From Brevibacillus sp. (GTDB lineage Bacteria; Bacillota; Bacilli; Brevibacillales; Brevibacillaceae), in the NCBI GenBank assembly GCA_029240815.1, contig JARDZO010000053.1, positions 1-30,056 of the forward strand: 30,056 bases of DNA, given 5' to 3'. The notes beneath the pieces were generated by a model. The model searched no databases, was not told where the DNA came from, and saw nothing but the letters and a program-made list of their open reading frames with translations. Every line of letters starts with the position of its first letter. Within the stretch, counting starts at the first letter, position 1. Shown piece after piece: positions 1 through 7,377 of this stretch. The translations under genes were made by a program, and so were the position numbers.

Positions 1-316
1 GATAATGATTGTTCACGAAATCAGGATCGACGATCACTTCGGCGTCCAAAAAAATGAGGATTTCCCCTTTGGCGGCTTTGATTCCTTTGTTTCTTGTTTT
101 CGATCGCCCTTCATTTCTGCAGTTTCGGATATATTGAAACGAGTAGGGCGGCCGGTAATATTGCAGCGAATGCGTCTTGTCCGTCGAAGCATCGTCAATC
201 AGGATTACTTCCATTCTAGAAGGATCAAAGGTCTGATTTTCCAGGGAATACAGGGTTAGCAGGTTAAGCGGGTAGCGGTTATACGAGGGAAGGATGACCG
301 TTACATCAATGCTCAC
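1..316 (-). CDS. Family 2 glycosyltransferase, N-terminal part (runs off the window edge)
   Basis: Only the first 105 codons are present; the C-terminal part lies beyond base 1. The protein opens with a GT-A nucleotide-sugar-binding fold: a first strand VTVILPSYNR, then VILIDDASTDKT, then RNEGRSKTRNKGI and the strand EILIFLDAEVIV. The last is the usual place of the metal-binding DxD motif, here DAE. The start is a GTG that overlaps the end of the upstream acyltransferase gene by 11 bases and has GGAGGAG seven bases before it, so translation is probably coupled. No upstream ATG in frame competes. Family members transfer a sugar from a nucleotide donor to a growing glycan or lipid carrier. Substrate and product cannot be told from this fragment. 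It is the last visible gene of the minus-strand run starting at 3759. Confidence 0.88.
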   Translation of the reverse strand, partial: MSIDVTVILPSYNRYPLNLLTLYSLENQTFDPSRMEVILIDDASTDKTHSLQYYRPPYSFQYIRNCRNEGRSKTRNKGIKAAKGEILIFLDAEVIVDPDFVNNHY

Positions 317-1265
317 TTCCGTTCTCCTCCTCTGTCTCTTGTAAAGGTATCCGCTGCTTTTTTTTGAGGGATGCGGCGGGAACTCCGGCAACCACATCGA
401 ATGGTTCGACATTCTTGATGACAACCGCTCCCAACCCTACCACGGAATCATTTCCGACTGTCAAGCCTTCTTTGAGTACGGCACCTGGAGCGATCCAGCT
501 ACTGCTGCCGACCGTGTTGCTTCCGCTAATGTGCGCCTGGTGAGTGATCATGGCATTCGCGCCAATAACCACATTATGGGATATATGCGTCAAATTTCCG
601 ATCTTCACATGCTCTTGAATGACCGTATTCGCAAGCACTCCTCTGGCTACGCAAGAATTGCAGCCAATCTCCACATGGTCTTCGATAACGACCCCGCCTA
701 TATGCGGAAATTTGAAAGAATGGCCATCAATATCTTGCTCGTATCCGAACCCGTCGGCGCCGATGACAACCCCACTGTGAATGACACAGTGCGAGCCGAT
801 TTCAACGTTGTCATAAATGGTGACGTTGCTGTGAATCTGAGTATATTTGCCGATTTTCACGCCATTCCCCAGAACCACATGATGTCCAAGGTACACATCT
901 GCGCCAATTTCGCAGTTGTCCCCGATAATCGCCGTACGCGAAATCCCAGTCAATAGTGGTTTTGGATAAAATGCGCGCATGACGGTTGCAAACGTGTTCC
1001 TCGGATTTTCCACAGGTATGAACAAAAGGCCTGAATCATCAGGCCTTTTCGCATCCCGTGAACAAATAATTACGGAAGCCTTAATGGCCGTCCAGTCCAG
1101 CGACTGTGCCTTCATCCAAGTTAACGTATGGGGTCTTGTCTCAAAAATGGATGAAAAGCCCGTCATCACGATCTCGGGACCAGTATCCTGCCCGATCGCT
1201 TGGTCAAGCAAGTTTCGTTCCCGTAAGAATCGCAACAGCTCGCTAAGTGTGAAGCGAATCTCCAT
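306..1265 (-). CDS. LpxD-like hexapeptide-repeat N-acyltransferase
   Basis: The 319-residue protein has the two-part build of LpxD, the UDP-3-O-acylglucosamine N-acyltransferase of lipid A synthesis: an N-terminal alpha/beta domain (about 1-100) and a left-handed beta helix of hexapeptide repeats (about 105-310). The GADGFGYE motif (169-176) and the ISHNV motif carrying the likely catalytic His230 match LpxD positions. Start choice: a TTG eight codons upstream would sit on the ribosome site itself, so the ATG with AAGGAG about 13 bases upstream is preferred. A Gram-positive context makes true lipid A synthesis unlikely. The neighbours (PIG-L deacetylase, epimerase, glycosyltransferase) suggest acylation of an amino sugar in a glycan or glycolipid. 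Acyl donor and acceptor are unknown. The family fold is sure; the substrate is inference. Confidence 0.85.
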   Translation of the reverse strand: MEIRFTLSELLRFLRERNLLDQAIGQDTGPEIVMTGFSSIFETRPHTLTWMKAQSLDWTAIKASVIICSRDAKRPDDSGLLFIPVENPRNTFATVMRAFYPKPLLTGISRTAIIGDNCEIGADVYLGHHVVLGNGVKIGKYTQIHSNVTIYDNVEIGSHCVIHSGVVIGADGFGYEQDIDGHSFKFPHIGGVVIEDHVEIGCNSCVARGVLANTVIQEHVKIGNLTHISHNVVIGANAMITHQAHISGSNTVGSSSWIAPGAVLKEGLTVGNDSVVGLGAVVIKNVEPFDVVAGVPAASLKKKQRIPLQETEEENGSEH

Positions 1266-1306
1266 ACAAACACATCCTCTCCTTAACAATAGAACTTCTC
1301 CCGCTG

Positions 1307-2143
1307 CTACGTATGCGAGGAGATGGCCGGTTTTAGCCCCAAAATTTTCCTGGCTTCCTCAGGCTTTGCAATGTCCCTGCCCAAATCAATCGCATAGGCT
1401 GCCAACCTCTCCACTAATTGCGCATTGCTTTTTGCCAGCTCGCCATATCTCAAATAAACGTTATCCTCAAAACCCGTCCGAATGTGCCCCCCTAGTGCGA
1501 TCCCCAGCAGATTCATCGGCAATTGCCCCTTGCCGACCGCGGCGACAGACCATGTGCTGTCCGCAGGAATGCTTTCCACTGCGTGCAGCAAATTTTTGGG
1601 AGTGGCTGGAATCCCACCATCCACGCCTAAAACGAATTGAAACAGAAACGGCTTTTGAATCAATCCTTCTCTCGCGATTTTCAGAGCTTGATTGATCATG
1701 CCGAAATCAAAGACTTCGATTTCCGGTTTTACATGATGCTCGTTCATTTTATTCGCCAGCTTGCGGACGAAGGAAGGCGAGTTGATCATCACATTGTCTT
1801 TCCGGTTCATGGACCCGGGGGTAAAAGACGCGATCTCCGGTTTGCAAACGAGCGGATTCCACCTGTCTTCTTCCGATCCCGTTTGTCCCCACCCTGTCGT
1901 GGTCAAATTGATGATGATGTCACACCGCTCACGAATCCTGGTAACGATTTCTTGATAGATGTCGACTCGCTGACTGGGAGTTCCATTGATTTCCCGCGCA
2001 TGGATATGGGCGATAGACGCCCCTGCACTCCAGCAGTCATAGACTGCCTGCGCAATCTCCTCTGGCGTAATCGGAAGGTTCGGATTATTTGACCGAGTCG
2101 TTACCCCTCCTGTTACTGCAGCAGTAATGATCATTTTTTCCAT
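1307..2143 (-). CDS. BKACE (DUF849) beta-keto acid cleavage enzyme
   Basis: The 278-residue protein belongs to the BKACE family, whose founder is 3-keto-5-aminohexanoate cleavage enzyme (Kce) of lysine fermentation. Family members are zinc TIM-barrel enzymes that react a beta-keto acid with acetyl-CoA to give acetoacetate and a new acyl-CoA. The metal ligands are visible: HIHAR with His46 and His48, and RTGFEDNVYL with Glu226. The N-terminal strand IITAAVTGG is also typical. The ATG has GGGGAG nine bases upstream. There are no lysine-fermentation genes nearby, so Kce itself is unlikely. Its place between a sugar epimerase and an LpxD-like acyltransferase suggests it may make or use an unusual acyl-CoA for that pathway. 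This role is inference; the family call is firm. Confidence 0.9.
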   Translation of the reverse strand: MEKMIITAAVTGGVTTRSNNPNLPITPEEIAQAVYDCWSAGASIAHIHAREINGTPSQRVDIYQEIVTRIRERCDIIINLTTTGWGQTGSEEDRWNPLVCKPEIASFTPGSMNRKDNVMINSPSFVRKLANKMNEHHVKPEIEVFDFGMINQALKIAREGLIQKPFLFQFVLGVDGGIPATPKNLLHAVESIPADSTWSVAAVGKGQLPMNLLGIALGGHIRTGFEDNVYLRYGELAKSNAQLVERLAAYAIDLGRDIAKPEEARKILGLKPAISSHT

Positions 2144-2165
2144 GTATTCAAACTCCCCTGATTTA

Positions 2166-3080
2166 TTATAGTTGGAAATATTTATACGTTTCTGTCAGTC
2201 CTGACCGCAGATCATATCTAGGTACCCATCCAAGGGTCCCCTGCGCTTTGGCATTGTTCAAACGGCTATGCGGTATGTCGCCTTCACGCCCAGGCAGGAA
2301 AACGGGAGAAAGATCAGCCGAATGGATGAGCACCATCATACGAAGAAGCTCTTTGATACTCGTTTTTTGATTGGAACCGATATTGATGATCTCATTCTTG
2401 CCTTTACGGAGTGATTGAACATTGGCAGCTGCGACGTCTTTGACATAGACAAAATCACGCGTCTGTTCCCCCGTCCCGTAAATGAGGGGAGCTTCTTGGT
2501 TTTTCCATTTTTGCAGAAAGATAGAGACGACTCCCCCTTCTCCCGTGATTCCTTGGCGCGGCCCATATACGTTCGCATACCGCAAAATCGTAAAGGGAAG
2601 TCCGTAGAAAGATTGATAGAACTGGATGTACATTTCCGAAATCTGTTTGGATACCCCGTAAAAGGATAGAGGTTGGATGGGAAATGACTCTGTAATGCTG
2701 CAATCCGCCGTTTCCCCGTATACGGCGCAAGAGGAGGAAAAAATTATTTTTCGCACCTGAAACTTATGGCAGCAATGCAAAACGCGGATCGTCCCCAAAA
2801 TGTTGTGGCGGGCGTCTTTCACCGGATCTTGAATGGACTTGGCCACATCGATCTGGGCTGCCAGATGAATCACATAATCCGGCTTTTCTTCCGCGAATAC
2901 ATTTTCGACCAGAGGCGAGGTGATATCCAATTCGAACAGCTTGACATCGGGAGGCACAAATTTCCGATGGCCTGTCAGGAAATTATCAATCACGACTACC
3001 TCGAGTCCTTCTGCAATCAACAAATCAAGGATGTGGGATCCAATAAAACCTGCCCCTCCCGTTACGAGTACCTTTACCAT
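2166..3080 (-). CDS. NAD-dependent sugar-nucleotide epimerase/dehydratase (extended SDR, GalE-like)
   Basis: The 304-residue protein is an extended short-chain dehydrogenase of the GalE type. The nucleotide-binding GGAGFIG lies at residues 8-14, with an acidic residue at the end of strand 2 (IDNF, Asp32) that favours NAD. The catalytic set is complete: a serine cluster FSSS (114-117) and Tyr141-x-x-x-Lys145 in YGVSK. The C-terminal RDFVYVKDVAAANV segment is the usual substrate-side motif. Such enzymes epimerise UDP- or dTDP-sugars, commonly at C4, and act in the cytoplasm. The gene starts 22 bases after the PIG-L stop and ends 22 bases before the BKACE start. Exact substrate cannot be read; UDP-GlcNAc/UDP-GalNAc or UDP-Glc/UDP-Gal 4-epimerisation are the plain options. 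Confidence 0.9.
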   Translation of the reverse strand: MVKVLVTGGAGFIGSHILDLLIAEGLEVVVIDNFLTGHRKFVPPDVKLFELDITSPLVENVFAEEKPDYVIHLAAQIDVAKSIQDPVKDARHNILGTIRVLHCCHKFQVRKIIFSSSCAVYGETADCSITESFPIQPLSFYGVSKQISEMYIQFYQSFYGLPFTILRYANVYGPRQGITGEGGVVSIFLQKWKNQEAPLIYGTGEQTRDFVYVKDVAAANVQSLRKGKNEIINIGSNQKTSIKELLRMMVLIHSADLSPVFLPGREGDIPHSRLNNAKAQGTLGWVPRYDLRSGLTETYKYFQL

Positions 3081-3102
3081 GGATCACATTCCTGAAATCC
3101 CG

Positions 3103-3759
3103 TCACTTCCATACCCTCCTAATGATTTCAAAGGCTTCCGCATAAGCAACACCGACGGTCATACCCCGCACATGCGCCAAATATTGTATCCCTTCATAAG
3201 AACGCGGATGGGGAAAGGGGCGCATTTCCACATCATAATGTCGAAGGGCTTGGAGTTTATCGCTAATCGTATCCGTGATATCAACGAAATACGTAGGTTT
3301 GAACGTTTTGTCTTGGGTGTTTTGCGCCCACTCACTGGACGAAACAGTTTCAAAACACAGAATCTCAATCGGTTCTTTTCCTGGCAAAGGCCGTGCCGCG
3401 GTCATTACCGCTTGGAATGTGACCTGATGGTCTTGGTTGAGATCGCCATAGTGGTGGGTGAAGATGATTTCTGGCATATGTTTAACCAGCAAGGCCTCAA
3501 TTTCTTTGGTGATTTCATGCAAAGGAATGGTATGCAACCTCAAGTTGGGGAACTTCAAGAAAACGATTTCCTTGATCCCCAAATGACTGTTCGCGAGCGA
3601 TGTGAAATTCTGTATATGGTGTTCCTCTTCCTTGCGTCCCTTTGCCAGGATAACCGTAATGACTTCATACCCGTTGCTGATCAATTTCTTGATCGTTCCT
3701 CCTGATCCTAGTATTTCGTCGTCCGGATGAGACGCAATAATCAATGCTCTCTTGCTCAC
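3103..3759 (-). CDS. PIG-L/LmbE family zinc deacetylase
   Basis: The 218-residue protein has the PIG-L signature: the first strand ALIIASHPDDE (His11, Asp13, Asp14) and the later NQDHQ motif with His111, giving the usual His-Asp-His zinc site. Relatives remove acetyl groups from GlcNAc-containing substrates, such as GlcNAc-malate in BshB and GlcNAc-inositol in MshB. The preferred start is a GTG five bases after AGAGGTG; a TTG six codons earlier would include that ribosome site. Just upstream is a run of 12 T residues on the sense strand. As first gene of the run it would free a sugar amine that the LpxD-like enzyme downstream could re-acylate. No clear promoter was seen in the 95 bases between this gene and the terminator at 3855-3886. 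Confidence 0.9.
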   Translation of the reverse strand: MSKRALIIASHPDDEILGSGGTIKKLISNGYEVITVILAKGRKEEEHHIQNFTSLANSHLGIKEIVFLKFPNLRLHTIPLHEITKEIEALLVKHMPEIIFTHHYGDLNQDHQVTFQAVMTAARPLPGKEPIEILCFETVSSSEWAQNTQDKTFKPTYFVDITDTISDKLQALRHYDVEMRPFPHPRSYEGIQYLAHVRGMTVGVAYAEAFEIIRRVWK

Positions 3760-3854
3760 ATTTCCACCTCTTTTCAAAAAAAAAAAATCATGGTCAGATC
3801 TAGTCTTATTTATATGATTTCATGGATACGGATGAAACGGACAAGCGCGGAAAG

Positions 3855-3886
3855 AGAAAAAAGCCCCCTACTTCTGGGAGGCTTTT
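3855..3886 (-). terminator. Rho-independent terminator after the YrzF-like kinase gene
   Basis: On the minus strand AAGCCTCC (3884-3877) pairs with GGGGGCTT (3868-3861), eight pairs with one G-U, and the transcript continues into a T-rich run. It separates the kinase gene at 3917-4534 from the PIG-L operon, so that operon needs its own promoter. Confidence 0.8.
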
Positions 3887-3916
3887 CTTGTAGTCTGATC
3901 GATAGCTTCGTCGATT

Positions 3917-4534
3917 CTACAGTTCATCAAATCGAATTGCTTGTTCCCATTCTGCGTACATCGCGGGTTCGAGTTTCTTTACTTGTTCTAAAAAGGAAGG
4001 CAACAAGCCCATTTGCTTCAATCGCCGTAGCATCTTCTTGGGATGGGGTCCCTTGGGGTTTTTTTTATTGACATTCGCAAGGTCAATCACTTTCAGCACC
4101 TCTTGTTCCGTAACAAGGATGTGTTTCACTTGGTGATCGATCTTGATAAATCCTGCGCGTTTCATTTCTTTTATCAACCTGACGATTTGCAGTGAGATCG
4201 CTTCGGTGATGCCTTTTTTCTTAAGGTATTCACTCAAATCCTGACCTTTTACGTATTCCATGACGATATAGTTTGCTCCGGTCTCAAAAACGCTAGGGGC
4301 AAGCGACAGTCCTTCTAAGGCTTTCAATGCCTTCGCTTCGTTTTGCGCATCCATGGGATCGGCATATATTTTTACGCATTTCTGTTCGTTAAGCTGAAAC
4401 ACCGCCCCCTGAAATCCTTGGCCAATCAGCCGATAGAATGTCGGATTCTTCACTTCTAGACGTTTTCCGTCTTTCCCCTTTTTCACAGAAATCAATTTGA
4501 AATCATCCAATAGAATCTTAATCCCCTCGGTCAT
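3917..4534 (-). CDS. YrzF-like small protein kinase-fold protein
   Basis: The protein is about 205 residues and shows a compact kinase N-lobe: a glycine-rich loop GQGFQGAVFQL (38-48), a lysine in CVKIYAD (Lys55), a helix-C glutamate (Glu66) and a hinge IVMEYVKGQDL. The C-lobe has IDHQVKHILV (Asp133) where HGDxxxxN is normal and ends in KVIDLANV (Asp151) in place of DFG. This short, RIO-like build resembles Bacillus YrzF/YbdM-type putative Ser/Thr kinases. The normal catalytic His-Gly-Asp is altered, so activity is uncertain. The start is ambiguous: an ATG here or a TTG at 4549, neither with a strong ribosome site. It is divergent from the APH-like gene at 4782 and closed by its own terminator. 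Confidence 0.75.
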   Translation of the reverse strand: MTEGIKILLDDFKLISVKKGKDGKRLEVKNPTFYRLIGQGFQGAVFQLNEQKCVKIYADPMDAQNEAKALKALEGLSLAPSVFETGANYIVMEYVKGQDLSEYLKKKGITEAISLQIVRLIKEMKRAGFIKIDHQVKHILVTEQEVLKVIDLANVNKKNPKGPHPKKMLRRLKQMGLLPSFLEQVKKLEPAMYAEWEQAIRFDEL

Positions 4535-4641
4535 TCTCTGGCTTGGCAATGTCTTCGAAATAAGCTATTCATGGCTCACAAGGTGCGGACCTTCTCCCGA
4601 AAAAATCATCGAACGTCCTGTTGCATGGTTACATCACGTCA

Positions 4642-4692
4642 CCTATGGGTACAAGTACGTACCTTTTTTTAAAAAATGCATATATATATGCA
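4642..4692. promoter_or_regulatory. Divergent intergenic region with palindromes
   Basis: The 232-base gap between two divergent kinase-fold genes holds a perfect 16-bp palindrome, TGCATATATATATGCA at 4677-4692. Just before it, a short GGTAC...GTACC hairpin (near 4649-4664) is followed by seven T residues. These could be operator or promoter parts for either gene. No clear sigma-A hexamer pair was recognised, so the role is a guess. Confidence 0.35.
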
Positions 4693-4781
4693 AAAGTGAG
4701 CGAGCAAGAGATCAGAACTAAAACTTGATAGGGAAATAGGAAAGGAAAAATTGAAGAAAAAGAGAGGAATCGATCGAACAA

Positions 4782-5825
4782 ATGAGAGTTCCATACCAAA
4801 TAGATGACTCGCGCCTCGCCTCCATTCTGCGAAAAGAATACGGCATCCAAGTAAGAGAGATCCTTTTCATTCCATGGGGTACTTCGGCTTATTCGTACAA
4901 AGTGAACGCTGCCAATGGCGAATGTTTTTATTTAAAATTGTTTGATCTGGCTGATAAGAGGCAGTCAATGGCTACGAAAAATTTGGACTGGTATCTGCCG
5001 TTGACCTGGAAATTGTACCAAAACGGAATTTTTCGAAATCTCACTTATCCCATTAAAACGAAGAATGACAGCTATTATGCCGCTTTCAAAAAGGCGCTGC
5101 TCATCTTGTTCAACTATATCGAAGGAAAAACATGGAAGGAATCCGCTTATTCCAAAGAAGCACTCGAAAAAATGGCGATACTGCTCGCTTCTTTGCACAA
5201 AGCAACACCACAAATAGGTAAGAAACCTGCACGTCTGGAACAATTCCACAGCGGACCCAAACATGACGTAAAAAAAATGTTCCAGGCGCTTGAATCACCC
5301 CGAGCATTTCCGACTCTCCATCAAGAAGCCTTACGAGATCTGATCTTGCCCAGGAAAGAGTTGATTACAGGCTTTTTGAATGTATTTCTGGACATGCATG
5401 CCGCGGTGCCGCTCATTAAAAAGGAATGGATGTTATGCCATGGGGATCTGTGGGCGGGAAATATCATCACTTCGCAGGATGAGCTTTTTTTGATTGACTG
5501 GGAACATGCCACCCTCGCTCCTCCCGAACGGGATCTGTCCTATTTTGTCAGCCTTGGGAAAGACTTTGAACTTTTTTTCAGGCGATACGAAAGCCATTTT
5601 GGCCAAGAAGTCGTCCTGCATGCTGATTTGATTCGCTTTTATACGTACCGAAGAAAGCTTACCCATTTTGTTTTTTTGCTAAAGAACGTTCTTTATCGAA
5701 ATAAGACGGAAGAAGAGAACCGGTTGGACCTCGAAACAATTTCCAATTATTACACATTTTCGTGGGATCATGCAGAATCTGCTATTGAGAAGGCTAAAAA
5801 TTTGTTGCAGAGCAATATAGTATGA
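4782..5825 (+). CDS. Aminoglycoside-phosphotransferase-fold (APH-like) phosphotransferase
   Basis: The 347-residue protein has an APH-type kinase fold. The N-lobe begins with a strand pair FIPWGTSAYSYKV and the lysine of FYLKLFD; the hinge is LFNYIEGKTW. The catalytic loop is HGDLWAGN (220-227, Asp222 and Asn227), followed by the metal-binding LIDWEH (Asp239) and the RDLSYF motif. All catalytic residues are present, unlike the YrzF-like neighbour. The length and the NYIEGK hinge recall spectinomycin-kinase-like APH(9) proteins and CotS/YutH-type spore-coat kinases. The substrate could be a sugar, amino sugar or small molecule. The ATG has only a distant AGAGAGGA about 12 bases upstream. It sits beside the PIG-L/LpxD-like cluster but is transcribed the other way; a shared function is possible, not shown. 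Confidence 0.8.
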   Translation: MRVPYQIDDSRLASILRKEYGIQVREILFIPWGTSAYSYKVNAANGECFYLKLFDLADKRQSMATKNLDWYLPLTWKLYQNGIFRNLTYPIKTKNDSYYAAFKKALLILFNYIEGKTWKESAYSKEALEKMAILLASLHKATPQIGKKPARLEQFHSGPKHDVKKMFQALESPRAFPTLHQEALRDLILPRKELITGFLNVFLDMHAAVPLIKKEWMLCHGDLWAGNIITSQDELFLIDWEHATLAPPERDLSYFVSLGKDFELFFRRYESHFGQEVVLHADLIRFYTYRRKLTHFVFLLKNVLYRNKTEEENRLDLETISNYYTFSWDHAESAIEKAKNLLQSNIV

Positions 5826-5913
5826 CACTGAAAAAGCCACGCTCACTGGCACATCCGTGTTAAAATTCCGCATTACTCGTATTTTTTTACGATTGCGAAT
5901 ACATCTGAACTCG

Positions 5914-5942
5914 TTGACGAATCAAATAAATCGGGATAAAGT
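5914..5942 (+). promoter_or_regulatory. Sigma-A promoter for the NhaC-type antiporter gene
   Basis: TTGACG (5914-5919), a 17-base spacer and TAAAGT (5937-5942) match the sigma-A pattern well. Transcription would start about 75 bases before the antiporter ATG. Confidence 0.7.
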
Positions 5943-6024
5943 ACCCCTATCTCACTTAAACGCACAAAAGCACAGAAGCGAAAAAGTGAACACATACAAC
6001 CAGAATCAACGAGGAGCCATCATC

Positions 6025-7377
6025 ATGAACAAATCAGTAAGCTTTTCCCAAAGCCTTTGGGTGCTGCTCGCCGTCTTTGGCATCCTGTTCCCCGCTCTGT
6101 TCTACGGAAAGGTAGAGCCTCACATGCCGCTTCTAGCGGCAACGATTGCTGCGTCTGTCCTGCTTCGGATATTCGGAATTACCTGGAAACAAATGGAGGA
6201 CGGGCTGATCAAAGGAATTCAATCTGCCATCGCCCCGATGCTGATTCTCTGCCTCATCGGCATCCTCATCGGCGTATGGATGATGAGCGGGACCGTTCCG
6301 ACCATCCTGGATCTCGGGATCACGATCATTTCACCGGAATACTTTACGATAAGCGCCCTCTTTTTGACCATCATCGTATCCAGTGTGACGGGGAGCTCGT
6401 TTACGACCCTCAGTACCGTCGGCGTCGCCTTGATGGGCGTCTCGACAGCCCTCGGATTGGACCCATTGATGACAGCTGGCGCTATCATTTGCGGTGCTTG
6501 CTTTGGGGATAAGATGTCCCCGCTTTCCGACACCACTAATTTTGCAGCAGCCATGGCAAACATCAGTTTGACAACTCATATCAAATTCATGATGAACACA
6601 TCCCTGCCTGCCATTGCCTTAACTGCGTTGTTTTTTGGCCTTCAGGGTCAGACAGTTGAGGTAGATCTGAATGCCATTTCGCAAATCCGACTCGCTTTGG
6701 AACAACACTTTACCCTAGGAATCGGTACGCTGCTGCCTGCTCTGGTCGTACTCGTCTGCTCGGCGCTGCAGAGGCCGATCCTTCCTACTCTCGTATTCGG
6801 GATCGCTAGTGGAATCGTTACGGCTGCTTGGATGCAAGGTGTCCATTCTCCCATTACTTGGATGAATGTCATGCAAAACGGCTTCGTGAGTCATATACCC
6901 AACGAAGCCGTTACCGCTATCGTCAACCGCGGCGGGTTGCTGTCTATGACCTGGTCGCTTGCTCTTATCTTGATTGCTCTGTCCCTAGGCGGCATCCTCC
7001 AGCACACCGGTGTATTTGATGCTCTTTTTAACGGCCTGATCAAACGGATGAAACGAGATGGCGAACTGGTGGGACTTGCCGGCTCTTCCTCCATTCTGGT
7101 CAACGTCTTGACGGGAGAACAGTATCTCTCCATCCTCTTGCCTGGACAAATGTTTCGGGAGGTGTTCGTTGCCCGCGCAATAGAAGGAAGACGTTTGTCC
7201 CGGACGCTGGAAGATTGCGGAACACTGGTGAATCCGCTCATTCCATGGGGCGTCAGTGGTGCATTTTTCACCTCTACCCTGCATGTATCGACGATCGATT
7301 ACTTGCCTTATGTACCTTACCTGTGGCTATCGCCTATCATCACGTTCCTGTACGCATGGCGACGTCAAAAAGCTTAA
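6025..7377 (+). CDS. nhaC: NhaC family Na+/H+ antiporter
   Basis: The 450-residue protein is almost wholly hydrophobic with about 11-12 membrane segments. It carries the family hallmark CGACFGDKMSPLSDTTNFAAAM around residues 155-176, where the FGDKxSPLSDTT stretch forms the ion path. NhaC proteins of the cytoplasmic membrane swap protons for sodium. Close relatives such as MleN instead swap malate/protons for lactate/sodium, so the exact substrate is open. The ATG at 6025 is chosen because GAGGAG lies eight bases upstream; the longer reading frame from 5857 has a poor, charged N-terminus and no ribosome site. The TAA stop overlaps the stop of the convergent diguanylate cyclase gene, and no terminator hairpin lies between them. 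Confidence 0.9.
   Translation: MNKSVSFSQSLWVLLAVFGILFPALFYGKVEPHMPLLAATIAASVLLRIFGITWKQMEDGLIKGIQSAIAPMLILCLIGILIGVWMMSGTVPTILDLGITIISPEYFTISALFLTIIVSSVTGSSFTTLSTVGVALMGVSTALGLDPLMTAGAIICGACFGDKMSPLSDTTNFAAAMANISLTTHIKFMMNTSLPAIALTALFFGLQGQTVEVDLNAISQIRLALEQHFTLGIGTLLPALVVLVCSALQRPILPTLVFGIASGIVTAAWMQGVHSPITWMNVMQNGFVSHIPNEAVTAIVNRGGLLSMTWSLALILIALSLGGILQHTGVFDALFNGLIKRMKRDGELVGLAGSSSILVNVLTGEQYLSILLPGQMFREVFVARAIEGRRLSRTLEDCGTLVNPLIPWGVSGAFFTSTLHVSTIDYLPYVPYLWLSPIITFLYAWRRQKA

Noticed and set aside
306..1265. LpxD homologue as a sign of a Gram-negative genome or true lipid A pathway
   Set aside because: No other lipid A genes are present, and the T-box, muropeptide and kinase genes point to Bacillales.
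531..1695. Long plus-strand reading frames opposite the acyltransferase and BKACE genes
   Set aside because: They lie antisense to clear protein families, have no ribosome site and show odd composition; they are shadows.
4677..4692. CATATATATA as a sigma-K or sigma-E -10 element
   Set aside because: Spacing within the element does not fit either consensus and no matching -35 was seen.
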